Positions 52,050 through 61,367 of a DNA stretch of 64,000 bases are shown here, piece after piece. The DNA is from Flavobacteriales bacterium. GTDB lineage: Bacteria; Bacteroidota; Bacteroidia; Flavobacteriales_E; Vicingaceae. Position 1 is the stretch's first letter; each line of letters opens with the position of its first letter. The notes under the pieces are model-generated. The model was not told the origin of the DNA and ran no database searches. It saw nothing but the letters and a program-made list of their open reading frames with translations. Location: NCBI GenBank assembly GCA_029262875.1, contig JAJCYO010000043.1, positions 1 to 64,000 of the forward strand. The letters run 5' to 3'. A program made the position numbers and the translations under genes.

Positions 52050-52562
52050 TTGGAATACTATTGCACAAAATCTTTCGTTATATTTGCTGTAGTGAATTTT
52101 TATAAATCTATCATATCAATTATGTTGTTGCTCACCTATTCATTTGGGTTTGCACACAATTTGGTGCCTCACTGCAATGATTCTGCTGAAGAAAACCATA
52201 CACATTCTACTCATGAACATCACCAACACATAGAGGGAGAAGAAGATAACACAGAGCATGATCATATTTCTCATAGTAACCATTTTGATGAGGGAGTTTA
52301 TGATTTTATTATTTGTTTAGTACAGGAAACAGGTGACCCTGAATCAACCTGTTCTATTGAACATTGTTTTACCATCAATTCCAATGATTTTTCTTTAAAG
52401 GATATAAGTAAACTGCAAACAGTAATTGTTTTATATGCTGTTCTAAATATAGAAGTACAAAGTAATCCTATTTCCAAATACATCAAGAATATAGGAAGAA
52501 CTTACTCATCACCACTTATAAATGATAGCCCTTTTAGAGGGCCTCCAGTTTTTTCTTGTTAA
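52050..52562 (+). CDS. His-rich periplasmic metal-binding protein
   Basis: 170 aa. An N-terminal hydrophobic segment with a signal-like cleavage (MLLLTYSFGFA) precedes a strongly His/Glu-rich run (HTHSTHEHHQHIEGEE, TEHDHISHSNH), then a domain with two Cys (ICLVQETG..STCSIEHC). The start could be TTG 52050 or ATG 52122. It resembles the small His-rich proteins that precede CzcCBA-type systems and probably binds Zn, Co or Cu in the periplasm. It lies ~100 bases before the RND pump gene. Confidence 0.7.
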   Translation: MEYYCTKSFVIFAVVNFYKSIISIMLLLTYSFGFAHNLVPHCNDSAEENHTHSTHEHHQHIEGEEDNTEHDHISHSNHFDEGVYDFIICLVQETGDPESTCSIEHCFTINSNDFSLKDISKLQTVIVLYAVLNIEVQSNPISKYIKNIGRTYSSPLINDSPFRGPPVFSC

Positions 52563-52564
52563 AC

Positions 52565-52630
52565 GATTGTTTCCGATAATTATCGGGATAACAATCAGTT
52601 ATTTTCCTTTTCGGATTCTCCGAAGAAGGA
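52565..52630 (+). promoter_or_regulatory. Two strong hairpins in the leader of the RND pump gene
   Basis: The first hairpin pairs GATTGTT with AACAATC and, inside, CCGATAA with TTATCGG (52565-52596). The second pairs TCCTTTTCGGA with TCCGAAGAAGGA around TTC (52605-52630), with one bulge. They fill the gap between the His-rich protein gene and the pump. A 5' part of a T-rich tail is missing, so a classical terminator is not proven; a processing or regulatory leader is possible. Confidence 0.55.
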
Positions 52631-52664
52631 TTGTTGTATTCTATTAACAAGAAAATATTTGGTT

Positions 52665-55600
52665 ATGATTAATAAAATAATTTTATTCTCAATAAAAAAC
52701 AAACTCATTATTGGAATAATGATGATAGCTTGGATTGGTGTCGGCATCTTTTCCATGAAAGAAGTACCAGTAGATGCCGTTCCTGACATCACCAACAATC
52801 AGGTTCAAGTAATTACTACATCCCCCAATTTAGGAACAGAGGACATTGAAAAGTTTGTAACCTATCCCGTAGAATTGGCAATGGCAAATCTTCCAGGAGT
52901 AATAGAAATTCGTTCTATTTCCCGTTTTGGTCTTTCGGTTGTAACCATTGTTTTTGAAGATGACATGGAAACTTACCTACCAAGGCAATTGGTTTCTGAA
53001 AAATTGGCTGCTGTAAAAGACCAAATCCCTCAAAAATTTGGAGAACCTTTTATGGGACCAATAACAACAGGTCTTGGAGAAATTTATCAATATACCTTAG
53101 AAGTTACTCCCGAATTTAAAGATAAATACACCGATACTGATTTAAGAACCTATCAGGATTGGATTGTAAAAAGACAAATGGCAATGCTCCCAGGAGTGGT
53201 AGAAGTAAATAGTTTTGGAGGAAGAGTGAAGCAATACGAAGTAGCTGTTGATCCTGACAGATTGAAAAGTATGGGGATTACGATTGCTGATATTTTTACC
53301 GCTCTTGAAATGAACAACGAAAACACAGGAGGAGCATATATCGTCAAAAACCACAAAGCCAATTTTATTAGAGGAGAAGGGCTTGCTCGATCCATTAAAG
53401 ACCTCAATAATATTGTAGTAAAAACGGAAAATGATGTCCCTGTTCTTATTAAAGATGTTGCTACTGTTCGTTTTGGAAACGCTGTACGTTTTGGTTCGTT
53501 TACCAAGAATGGTGAAGGTGATGCTGTTGGTGGAATGATATTAATGTTGAAAGGTGAAAATTCTAATGATGTTATTGCTAGAGTAAAAGACAGAGTGATC
53601 GAGATAGAAAAATCTTTGCCTGAAGGAATTACCATTAAACCATTTATTGACCGAGCAACATTAATTGCAAAAACTACGAGTACTGTTTCTTCCAACTTAT
53701 TAGAAGGAGGATTAATTGTAATTTTTGTATTGGTATTGTTTCTTGGAAACTTTAGAGGTGGGTTAATAGTTGCTTCTACCATTCCCCTTTCTCTTCTTTT
53801 TGCCTACATTATGATGAATGTTTTTGGTGTATGGTCAAACTTAATGAGTTTAGGAGCTATTGATTTTGGGATTATAGTAGATGGTGCGGTTATCATTGTG
53901 GAGAGTGTCGTTTTTTATAACCACCAGCGAGTTAAGAAAATTACTAGCGGAAAATTATCTCAGCAAGATTTGGATGAAATTTCAAATAATTCTTCCAGTA
54001 AAATGATGAACGCTGCATTTTTTGGGCAGCTCATTATTCTAATCGTTTTCATTCCAATATTAACCTTACAAGGGGTAGAAGGGAAAATGTTTACACCAAT
54101 GGCAATGACATTTAGTTTTGCTGTAATTGGGGCAATGGTATTGTGTTTAACCTATGTGCCAATGATTTCCGCTTTGTTTATGAGTAAGAAGCCTTCTCAG
54201 AAAGAAATGTGGGGTGACAAATTCATTCATTGGATGGCGAGTAAATACGAACCTATCTTACAAAGAGCTTTAAAAAGCAAAAAGATAATACTTTCTGTAG
54301 CGGTCATTCTTTTAGCAGCAGCAGTTTATACTTTTTCAACAATGGGAGGTGAATTTGTGCCAAAATTAGATGAAGGAGATATAGCAATGCAAGCCTTATT
54401 AAAACCAGGTAGTTCATTAGAAGAAACCGAAAAAGTATCTTCTTTAATTGAAAAAACCATTTTAGATAATTTTCCTGAAGTAACCGAAATGGTTTCAAGA
54501 ATTGGGGTTGCAGAATTACCTACCGATCCAATGCCAATGGATATTGCAGATATGTTTATTATGCTGAAACCAGAAAGTGAATGGGTTTCTGCTACAAGCA
54601 AAGAAGAATTAATAGATAAAATCAAAGACAAATTAACGTTTATTCCAGGAGTAAATTATGAGTTTTCTCAACCGCTCGAACTTCGGTTTAATGAATTAAT
54701 GACGGGAGTTAGGCAAGATGTTGCTATTAAATTATTTGGCGATGATTTGGATCTATTAGCAATGTACGCTCAAAAAATGGCAAAAATAATTGGTACAGTT
54801 GAAGGAGTGGCAGACATTAAAGCAGAAGCAACCAAAGGGCTTCCTCAAATGACGGTTCAATACGAACGAGAAAAGCTGGCTCAATATGGTTTAAATGTTC
54901 AGGAATTAAATACCATTGTTAGAACTGCTTTTAGTGGCGAAACTGCTGGAGTTATTTTTGAAGGAGAAAAGCGATTTGACCTTGTTGTTCGGCTTAAAGA
55001 TGAGCATAAAACAAGTATAGAAGACCTGAAAAACATCTATGTTTCTTTACCTAGTGGAGAACAAATACCCATAAAAGAAGTAGCCAATGTGAGCTACCAA
55101 GCTGGGCCGATGCAAATTTCTCGTGAAGGAACTAATCGTAGAACCTACGTAGGAATTAATGTAAGGGGTCGAGATGTAGAATCAGTGGTAAATGAAATTC
55201 AGGAAAAATTGGATGCTGAACTGGATTTACCCCCTGGTTATTATTTAAAATATGGTGGTTCTTTTGAGAACTTACAACGAGCAAAAGCAAGGTTAACGAT
55301 TGTTGTCCCTATTGCTCTCGCTTTAATTTTTGTCCTACTTTATTTTGCTTTACAATCATTTAGCCAAACAATAATGATTTATATGGCAATACCACTTTCC
55401 GCTATTGGTGGAATATTTTCATTGTGGTTAAGAGATATGCCTTTTAGTATCTCTGCTGGAGTTGGATTTATTGTGCTGTTTGGAGTTGCGGTCTTAAACG
55501 GTCTCGTCCTCATTACCAGTATGAACGATCTTAAAAAGGAAGGTATGGGATTAAAAGAGCGAATAATAAAAGGAACAAAAGAAAGAATTCGTCCTATTTT

Positions 55601-57080
55601 CCTTACCGCATCAACAGATATTTTGGGCTTTTTACCAATGGCTATTTCAACTTCATCAGGAGCGGAAGTACAACGACCATTAGCAACTGTTGTAATTGGA
55701 GGAATGTTAACAGCATCATTACTTACGCTTATTGTTATTCCAATTTTGTATGACATTATAGAATCAAGAGCTGAAAAAAAGCTGTTGAATAAAGGGAGCG
55801 ATACAGGGCTTAATTTAGGAGGAGTGAGTATGGCTTCTTTTTTAATTGTACCATTAATTGGTGCATTTTTATTGTTCGGACAAACAAGCCAAGCTCAAAC
55901 CAATAATGCAAATCAACTTACATTAGAAGAAGCCATTACTTATGGATTGAGTAATAATGGGAATGTAAAATCTGCCAGCATAGAAATTGAACGGTTAAAA
56001 TCAATGAAAAGGACATCATTTGATTTGGGTAAAACCGATGTTGGTATGCAGTATGGAAACTACAACAGTTTTGAAAATGATTTTGCTTTTTCAATAGACC
56101 AAAATTTTCAATTTCCTACCGTTTATACAAGCAAAAGCGGTTTGGCAAAAGCAAATATAAAAGCTGGGGAATTTGAAAAAGCAATTACTGAAAATGAGTT
56201 GGTTAAAGAAATAAAACTGACTTGGTATCAACTGGCTTATTTAATGGATAAAAACAAGTTGCTTATCTATCAAGACAGTATGTATGTAAAGTTCTTAAAA
56301 GCTACTCAATTAAGGTATCAAACAGAAGCAGGAACTTTATTGGAGAAAGTTACGGCTGAATCTAAAGTTACGGCTATAAAAGCGGTAATAGTTCAGAATG
56401 AATCCGATATAAAAAGCTATCAAAAAAGACTTCAAACACTTTTAAATAGTCCTACTCCAGTTGACATAATTGCCAGTTTTAATCCTAAAAAAGAATTAAA
56501 ATTGACATTGGATACAGCCATTGTTGCAAACAACCCGAACTTAGGCTTACTAACCAATTTGATTACGGTTAGGGAAAAAGAAAAATCGGTGAATAAAGCA
56601 CAATTTTTACCTGATTTTTCCATTGGTTATTTTAATCAATCCTTAATAGGAACCTATAATGTAAATGGTAGTGATCAATTTTTTGGGAGTAGCCAACGAT
56701 TTACTGGTGTGCAAGCCACTATTTCAATTCCAATTTTTGCTGGGGCTGATTTAGCTCGAATAAAAGCAGCAAAACTCAACCAGCAAAGAGCAGAAACAGA
56801 AGCCAGTTATTATCAAACTGCTTTGTTGGGAGAATACGAACGAGTAGTTCAAGATTACTTGAAGTATAAATATTCCATTGAAACATACGAAACTAATGCT
56901 TTACCGCAAGCAGAGTTAATCTTATCGAACGCTACCAAAAGTTTTGAAGGTGGTGCAATTGATTATGTGGAGTACATTCAAGGATTAAACAATGGACTTG
57001 AAATCAAAAACAATTACTTAAATATCCTTAATCAATACAATCAGTCAATTATAGCTATAGAATATTTAGCTGGTAAGTAG
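52665..57080 (+). CDS. czcA: CzcA-type HME-RND efflux pump fused to TolC
   Basis: About 1471 aa from the ATG at 52665; a TTG lies two codons upstream. Residues 1-1060 are the RND pump with VPVDAVPDITNNQVQV, four-helix periplasmic porter domains and, in TM4, AIDFGIIVDGAVIIVE, the DFG...DGA motif of Zn/Co/Cd-specific HME1 pumps. After a hydrophobic linker (LIVPLIGAFLLFGQTSQAQ) an outer-membrane TolC-type domain occupies the last ~380 residues (LTLEEAITYGLSNN). This CzcA-TolC fusion is common in Bacteroidota. It exports divalent metals from the periplasm with the adaptor encoded 42 bases downstream. Confidence 0.92.
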   Translation: MINKIILFSIKNKLIIGIMMIAWIGVGIFSMKEVPVDAVPDITNNQVQVITTSPNLGTEDIEKFVTYPVELAMANLPGVIEIRSISRFGLSVVTIVFEDDMETYLPRQLVSEKLAAVKDQIPQKFGEPFMGPITTGLGEIYQYTLEVTPEFKDKYTDTDLRTYQDWIVKRQMAMLPGVVEVNSFGGRVKQYEVAVDPDRLKSMGITIADIFTALEMNNENTGGAYIVKNHKANFIRGEGLARSIKDLNNIVVKTENDVPVLIKDVATVRFGNAVRFGSFTKNGEGDAVGGMILMLKGENSNDVIARVKDRVIEIEKSLPEGITIKPFIDRATLIAKTTSTVSSNLLEGGLIVIFVLVLFLGNFRGGLIVASTIPLSLLFAYIMMNVFGVWSNLMSLGAIDFGIIVDGAVIIVESVVFYNHQRVKKITSGKLSQQDLDEISNNSSSKMMNAAFFGQLIILIVFIPILTLQGVEGKMFTPMAMTFSFAVIGAMVLCLTYVPMISALFMSKKPSQKEMWGDKFIHWMASKYEPILQRALKSKKIILSVAVILLAAAVYTFSTMGGEFVPKLDEGDIAMQALLKPGSSLEETEKVSSLIEKTILDNFPEVTEMVSRIGVAELPTDPMPMDIADMFIMLKPESEWVSATSKEELIDKIKDKLTFIPGVNYEFSQPLELRFNELMTGVRQDVAIKLFGDDLDLLAMYAQKMAKIIGTVEGVADIKAEATKGLPQMTVQYEREKLAQYGLNVQELNTIVRTAFSGETAGVIFEGEKRFDLVVRLKDEHKTSIEDLKNIYVSLPSGEQIPIKEVANVSYQAGPMQISREGTNRRTYVGINVRGRDVESVVNEIQEKLDAELDLPPGYYLKYGGSFENLQRAKARLTIVVPIALALIFVLLYFALQSFSQTIMIYMAIPLSAIGGIFSLWLRDMPFSISAGVGFIVLFGVAVLNGLVLITSMNDLKKEGMGLKERIIKGTKERIRPIFLTASTDILGFLPMAISTSSGAEVQRPLATVVIGGMLTASLLTLIVIPILYDIIESRAEKKLLNKGSDTGLNLGGVSMASFLIVPLIGAFLLFGQTSQAQTNNANQLTLEEAITYGLSNNGNVKSASIEIERLKSMKRTSFDLGKTDVGMQYGNYNSFENDFAFSIDQNFQFPTVYTSKSGLAKANIKAGEFEKAITENELVKEIKLTWYQLAYLMDKNKLLIYQDSMYVKFLKATQLRYQTEAGTLLEKVTAESKVTAIKAVIVQNESDIKSYQKRLQTLLNSPTPVDIIASFNPKKELKLTLDTAIVANNPNLGLLTNLITVREKEKSVNKAQFLPDFSIGYFNQSLIGTYNVNGSDQFFGSSQRFTGVQATISIPIFAGADLARIKAAKLNQQRAETEASYYQTALLGEYERVVQDYLKYKYSIETYETNALPQAELILSNATKSFEGGAIDYVEYIQGLNNGLEIKNNYLNILNQYNQSIIAIEYLAGK

Positions 57081-57121
57081 TCAATTAACAAAAAATTCAA
57101 ATTAGTATAAAAACATAAATT

Positions 57122-58426
57122 ATGAAAACGAGCATAAAATTAATCATCGGAATAGGTACAATAGCAGTATTAATGTCTGCCTGTGGTTCTTCTTCGACCG
57201 GAGAAAAAGAAGGGCATGGAGAACATGAAGAAGAAGGGCATGGAGAAGAAGGTGTGGTCTCTTTAACAGAACAACAAATGGATGCGATAGGATTAAAAAT
57301 AGTACGCATTGAAAATCGTAATCTGACCACAGGCATTCAAGCATCAGGAAAATTAGAATTAGCTCCACAAGATAAAGCAGATATTAGCCCTGTATTGGGT
57401 GGAATAATTAAAGAGTTAAGAGTTTTTGAAGGAGATAAAGTGACCAAAGGACAAGTGTTAGCAACCTTAGAACATCCTGATTTTATTCAATTACAACAAG
57501 ATTACATCAATACAGTTAATAATCTGACATACCTTGAAAAAGAATATGAAAGACAAAAAAAATTATATGAAGAAAAAGTAGGCTCTGGTAAGGATTTTCA
57601 GAAAATTACTGCCGAATACAACAATAGTAAGTCTACTGTGCAGGGATTAAAAATTAAACTACGAATGTTAGGGCTTAATGAATCTGCGGTTGCTAAAGGG
57701 AAAGTGTTCCCAACAGTATCTATTACTGCCCCGTTAAGCGGGATAGTTAGTCTTGTCGAAACAAATATTGGAGCATTTGTAGAACCTTTAACGAAAGTAT
57801 TTGAGATAGTAGATAATGATAAAATTCATGCTGATTTGATGGTGTATGAAAAAGACATCAGTAAAATTAAAGTAGGGCAAAAAATTCATTTCAGTACATC
57901 AAGCCTTATGGGACAAGAATTGGAGGGCGAAATATATGCGATAAGCCCAGCTTTTGAAAACGACCCAAAAGCAATTCACGTTCATGCCAATATCACTACA
58001 AAAGAAGTGAAGCTAATATCAGGAATGTATATTAAAGGCAGAATAGTTGCCGAAAACATAATGACAGCAGTACTTCCTGAACAAGCAATTGTTACCGAAG
58101 AAGGAAAAACTTACATTTTTGTTAAAAAGGGAGGTAAAGCACACGATCATGGCCATGAAAAAGAAAAAACTGCTACCAAAGAACACGACCATGATGAGCA
58201 TGCAGAAGAAAAATCAACAGGCAAAAAAGATGAACATGGACATGCAGAACATGAAGAAGGTAAATGGGAATTTGAAATGGTAGAAGTAATTACTGGCATT
58301 ACCAGTAGCGGATACATTGAAATAAAATTGCTAAAACCTTTACCTAAAGGTGCAGAAATTGCAGGGAATGGAGCATATTATTTATTGGCAGAAATGGGTA
58401 AAGGAGAAACCGAACACAGTCATTAA
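57122..58426 (+). CDS. czcB: CzcB-type periplasmic adaptor with His-rich loops
   Basis: 434 aa with a lipoprotein signal (IAVLMSACGSSS). A His/Glu run near the N-terminus (GEHEEEGHGEEG), a lipoyl-type hairpin with coiled coil (TLEHPDFIQLQQDYINTVN), a barrel domain, and a long His-rich insert near the C-terminus (HDHGHEKEK, HDHDEHAEE). It links the pump to its fused TolC domain, and the His runs may bind Zn or Co. It is co-transcribed with the pump and a PII protein. Confidence 0.9.
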   Translation: MKTSIKLIIGIGTIAVLMSACGSSSTGEKEGHGEHEEEGHGEEGVVSLTEQQMDAIGLKIVRIENRNLTTGIQASGKLELAPQDKADISPVLGGIIKELRVFEGDKVTKGQVLATLEHPDFIQLQQDYINTVNNLTYLEKEYERQKKLYEEKVGSGKDFQKITAEYNNSKSTVQGLKIKLRMLGLNESAVAKGKVFPTVSITAPLSGIVSLVETNIGAFVEPLTKVFEIVDNDKIHADLMVYEKDISKIKVGQKIHFSTSSLMGQELEGEIYAISPAFENDPKAIHVHANITTKEVKLISGMYIKGRIVAENIMTAVLPEQAIVTEEGKTYIFVKKGGKAHDHGHEKEKTATKEHDHDEHAEEKSTGKKDEHGHAEHEEGKWEFEMVEVITGITSSGYIEIKLLKPLPKGAEIAGNGAYYLLAEMGKGETEHSH

Positions 58427-58452
58427 TTCCTAATCAAGTTATAAAAAAAATT

Positions 58453-58809
58453 ATGAAAGAAATAAAAGCATTTATAAGAAGCCGAAAAGTGCAAGAAATT
58501 GTACCAGAACTTAAAAAATCAGGATACCTTAATGTCTCTTTTAGTTTGTGTGAAGGAACGGGTAGTTTTAAAGACAATGATGCATCACCATCACTCCTTT
58601 TTCATGTTACTGATAGTCAAATTGCCAAGTTAGAATTAGTATGTGCAAATGATAATGTAGATGAGATAATAGGCATCATTACTAAATATGGTAGAACCCA
58701 TGAAGATGGAGATGGTATTGTGTATGTAACTCCTATAGAAAAAGCCATCAAGGTAAAAAATGGAGAAGATGCGAGTTTAAATTTTATTAAAAATAAAAAC
58801 ACGGATTAA
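58453..58809 (+). CDS. PII-family regulator next to metal efflux genes
   Basis: 118 aa with the ferredoxin-like PII fold: KEIKAFIRSRKVQEIVPEL and NVDEIIGIITKYGRTHEDGDGIVYVTPIEKA, a B-loop and C-terminal part like GlnB. The T-loop Tyr typical of GlnB is not evident, so it belongs with the PII subgroup encoded beside heavy-metal RND pumps. It probably senses a nucleotide or metal-linked signal and modulates the pump. It overlaps the next gene by one base. Confidence 0.85.
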   Translation: MKEIKAFIRSRKVQEIVPELKKSGYLNVSFSLCEGTGSFKDNDASPSLLFHVTDSQIAKLELVCANDNVDEIIGIITKYGRTHEDGDGIVYVTPIEKAIKVKNGEDASLNFIKNKNTD

Positions 58810-60005
58810 TGGAAAATAAAAAAATCATACTCTTGTTTTTTTCCATACTAATGACTTTAGTTGGAAAAGCACAAAATCCAATTGTTCTAAACATTCTGAA
58901 TGATGTTAACATGGATTCTTTAACCTTTTTTGTGAAGCAGCTAACAGGTGAAGAACAGGTTATTATCAATGGTTTACCCGATACTATATTTTCACGCCAT
59001 AAAGACCAACCAGGCAATGAAAAGGCATTTCAGTTTGTAAAGCAAAAATTCGCAGGTTATGGATTACAGGTTGATTCTTTACAATTTAGTGCAACTGGAA
59101 AAAATTTACTGGGGATCAAAATAGGAACCACATATCCGAACAAAAAATTTATTTTAGGAGCACATTACGACAATATCGGTTCTACAGTTGCTCCCGGTGC
59201 AGATGATAATGCCAGTGGATCAGCAGCCGTTATAGAGGCTTCAAGAGTGTTTTCAGGGTATACATTTCCTTTTACCATCATTTTTGCCTTATGGGATGAA
59301 GAAGAACAAGGGTTAATAGGAAGTAACGCTTATGCTTCACTAGCAGCTTCTAATAACGACACCATACTGGGCTACATCAATATGGATATGCTTGGGTGGG
59401 ATGGTAATAATGACAGTATTGCCGACCTGCATGTACGCCCTGTCGCTTCATCACTTCAGTTAGCTGATAAAGCAATGGCTGCCGATACCGTTTACAATAT
59501 CAACTTAGGACTGCATGTAGTAAATCCGGGAACAGGAGCTACTGACCATGCAGCTTTTTGGAACAGCGGATTTACTGCAATTGGAATTAATGAAGAATAT
59601 GACGGTGATTTTAATCCATTTTGGCATTCACCAGCAGATTCTTTGGGTCAGTTCAATCTTCCCTTTTATGAAAAATGTGCTAAACTGGCTTATGCTACCT
59701 TGGGTGATTGTGCCCTTGACAGCATGACCACCGTGAGTATTGATGAATCTCTAATTACAAATGGTAATATCAAACTTTATCCAAATCCGACCACCAACGG
59801 GATAACAGTAGATTTGGGCACAATCTTTTTCAAGAACATAACAATAAGTGTCTTCAATATGAAGGGGGAATTATTACAAATGGTTTCAACTGATTCGTCA
59901 TCAAAAATTGAAATAAACACTGAAGGGTTACCTTCTGGTATTTATTACATGGGTGTTGTGCAAGATCAAACAATGATGGGCATGAAGCGCTGGATCAAAC
60001 TATAA
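58809..60005 (+). CDS. M28-family zinc peptidase with T9SS sorting domain
   Basis: 398 aa with a signal peptide (LLFFSILMTLVGKAQ). An M28 aminopeptidase core has metal ligands in GAHYDNIG, ADDNASGSAAV, WDEEEQGLIGS and YINMDMLGWDG, and a final His in TDHAAFW. A C-terminal T9SS sorting domain (IKLYPNPTTNGITVDLG...GIYYMGVV) exports it to the surface. It lies in the metal operon without an obvious link; it may use Zn. Confidence 0.88.
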   Translation: MENKKIILLFFSILMTLVGKAQNPIVLNILNDVNMDSLTFFVKQLTGEEQVIINGLPDTIFSRHKDQPGNEKAFQFVKQKFAGYGLQVDSLQFSATGKNLLGIKIGTTYPNKKFILGAHYDNIGSTVAPGADDNASGSAAVIEASRVFSGYTFPFTIIFALWDEEEQGLIGSNAYASLAASNNDTILGYINMDMLGWDGNNDSIADLHVRPVASSLQLADKAMAADTVYNINLGLHVVNPGTGATDHAAFWNSGFTAIGINEEYDGDFNPFWHSPADSLGQFNLPFYEKCAKLAYATLGDCALDSMTTVSIDESLITNGNIKLYPNPTTNGITVDLGTIFFKNITISVFNMKGELLQMVSTDSSSKIEINTEGLPSGIYYMGVVQDQTMMGMKRWIKL

Positions 60006-60018
60006 AAATGAAAGCATA

Positions 60019-60255
60019 ATGGAAAATTTTAAACAAAAATTTGATACTCTCCTGATGAATACATTATGTATCAATCAAGAGGACATTAAACCAGAGACAC
60101 ATTTCATCAATGACTTAGGAGCAGATTCACTCGATTTGGTAGAGTTTACTATGGCATTGGAGAAAGAATTTAATATAACTATTCCTGATGACGATATAGA
60201 ACAACTCATTACGATTGGTGATGCCATGAAATACATTAAAGCGAAAATAGCTTAA
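60019..60255 (+). CDS. Acyl carrier protein
   Basis: 78 aa with the 4'-phosphopantetheine Ser in LGADSLDLVEFTMALE and the typical helix IPDDDIEQLITIGDAMKYI. No fatty-acid genes are adjacent, so it is an accessory copy. It lies 13 bases after the peptidase gene and 1 base before the SRPBCC gene; perhaps it serves lipid modification connected with the envelope genes. Confidence 0.9.
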   Translation: MENFKQKFDTLLMNTLCINQEDIKPETHFINDLGADSLDLVEFTMALEKEFNITIPDDDIEQLITIGDAMKYIKAKIA

Positions 60256-60256
60256 T

Positions 60257-60751
60257 ATGTTTGAGGTTAACCCATCCATACTAATTGAAGCTCCCATAGA
60301 AAAAATATGGGCTTATATGTTAGATATTGAAAATTGGTGGTTACGTTCCAATCCAGAACATATTTATTTGGAATTATTATCTGGTGATAAGCAATTACAA
60401 CTGGGTTCCAAAATAACAATAAAAGAAAAGGTTGGCGGAATTCCGTGTACAGCAGTTGGCTGTATTAGCAAGTTTGAAAAATATAAACAAGTTACTTGGG
60501 AGGCGGAAGCAGTTTATAAATATATGGGGATGGCTGTCCCAGTACAAGAAGGAGTTAATTGGTTACTTAATCCTAAAGATGATGGTTATGAGTTAGAAGC
60601 TCATGTTTGGGCAATTTTCCCAAAAGGATTTAAGGGAAGATTGTTGGAATGGTATGCCAAAACTTTTCTAAAGATTGTAAAAAAAGATGACCAACATGCA
60701 ATGAGTGAGCTTGAATACATTAAAACAGAAGTAGAAAAACTAAACTGGTGA
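60257..60751 (+). CDS. SRPBCC-superfamily protein
   Basis: 164 aa of the START/Bet v 1-like fold, with PSILIEAPIEKIWAYMLDIENWWLRSNPEH at the N-terminus, a central beta sheet (KITIKEKVGGIPCTAVGCIS), and a long C-terminal helix (AMSELEYIKTEVEKL). Such proteins bind hydrophobic ligands. It is one base after the acyl carrier protein gene, suggesting a joint role with an acyl chain or lipid. No active site is evident. Confidence 0.75.
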   Translation: MFEVNPSILIEAPIEKIWAYMLDIENWWLRSNPEHIYLELLSGDKQLQLGSKITIKEKVGGIPCTAVGCISKFEKYKQVTWEAEAVYKYMGMAVPVQEGVNWLLNPKDDGYELEAHVWAIFPKGFKGRLLEWYAKTFLKIVKKDDQHAMSELEYIKTEVEKLNW

Positions 60752-60755
60752 AACT

Positions 60756-60965
60756 ATGAAAGAACTATCAAAATTTTTAGCAGGCTTTATGGCTTTTCTA
60801 GCCATAGACCATACCTCTCTTTTTTTCTGTGATGAACTACCACTTTCCTTTTGTGGTACAACCATTACTGAAACTTCAAATACAATTTTAATGATTGTTC
60901 CTGCAGTTATCTCTTTGCTGCTGATATACTATGCTTGGATTAGAAAAGCAAATAACATTGATTAA
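60756..60965 (+). CDS. Small membrane protein (69 aa)
   Basis: Two hydrophobic helices (FLAGFMAFLAIDHTSLFF and NTILMIVPAVISLLLIYYAWI) with two Cys in the loop (FFCDELPLSFCGT). No family is recognised. It lies 4 bases after the SRPBCC gene and is part of the same string. Confidence 0.55.
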   Translation: MKELSKFLAGFMAFLAIDHTSLFFCDELPLSFCGTTITETSNTILMIVPAVISLLLIYYAWIRKANNID

Positions 60966-60972
60966 AATTTAG

Positions 60973-61356
60973 ATGGGAACAACTATAAAAGGAACCATAC
61001 AAGAAATGCAATTATTGGCTAAATTCAGAGGCGGTATATGTTGGTCTAAAGTTTATGTCAACTGCGAAACAAAACTATCATGGGAGTGTAGAAAGGGTCA
61101 CCGATGGATCGCTACTCCATTGAGTGTAAAGAATAGAAACAGTTGGTGTCCCATTTGTGCAAGAAATCAGCCTTTAGGCTTAGAGAAAATGCAACGACTT
61201 GCATCAGAAAAATCTGGAAAATGCTTATCAACCGAATACATTAACGTTAAAACCAACTTATTGTGGCAATGTAGTAATGGTCATCAGTTTTTGAGAACTC
61301 CTGAAAGTATTAGGAATGGAGGGTGGTGTTCGTATTGCAAAGCAAGCAATAATTAA
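60973..61356 (+). CDS. Protein with two treble-clef zinc domains
   Basis: 127 aa with a tandem repeat of W.C..GH.W...P.........CP.C: LSWECRKGHRWIATPLSV...WCPIC and LLWQCSNGHQFLRTPESI...WCSYC. This is the zinc-ribbon repeat of DUF4379-type (probable zinc-ribbon) proteins. The role is unknown; nucleic acid or metal binding. It is followed 11 bases later by the PAP2 gene. Confidence 0.75.
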   Translation: MGTTIKGTIQEMQLLAKFRGGICWSKVYVNCETKLSWECRKGHRWIATPLSVKNRNSWCPICARNQPLGLEKMQRLASEKSGKCLSTEYINVKTNLLWQCSNGHQFLRTPESIRNGGWCSYCKASNN

Positions 61357-61367
61357 AAGAGTAAGTT

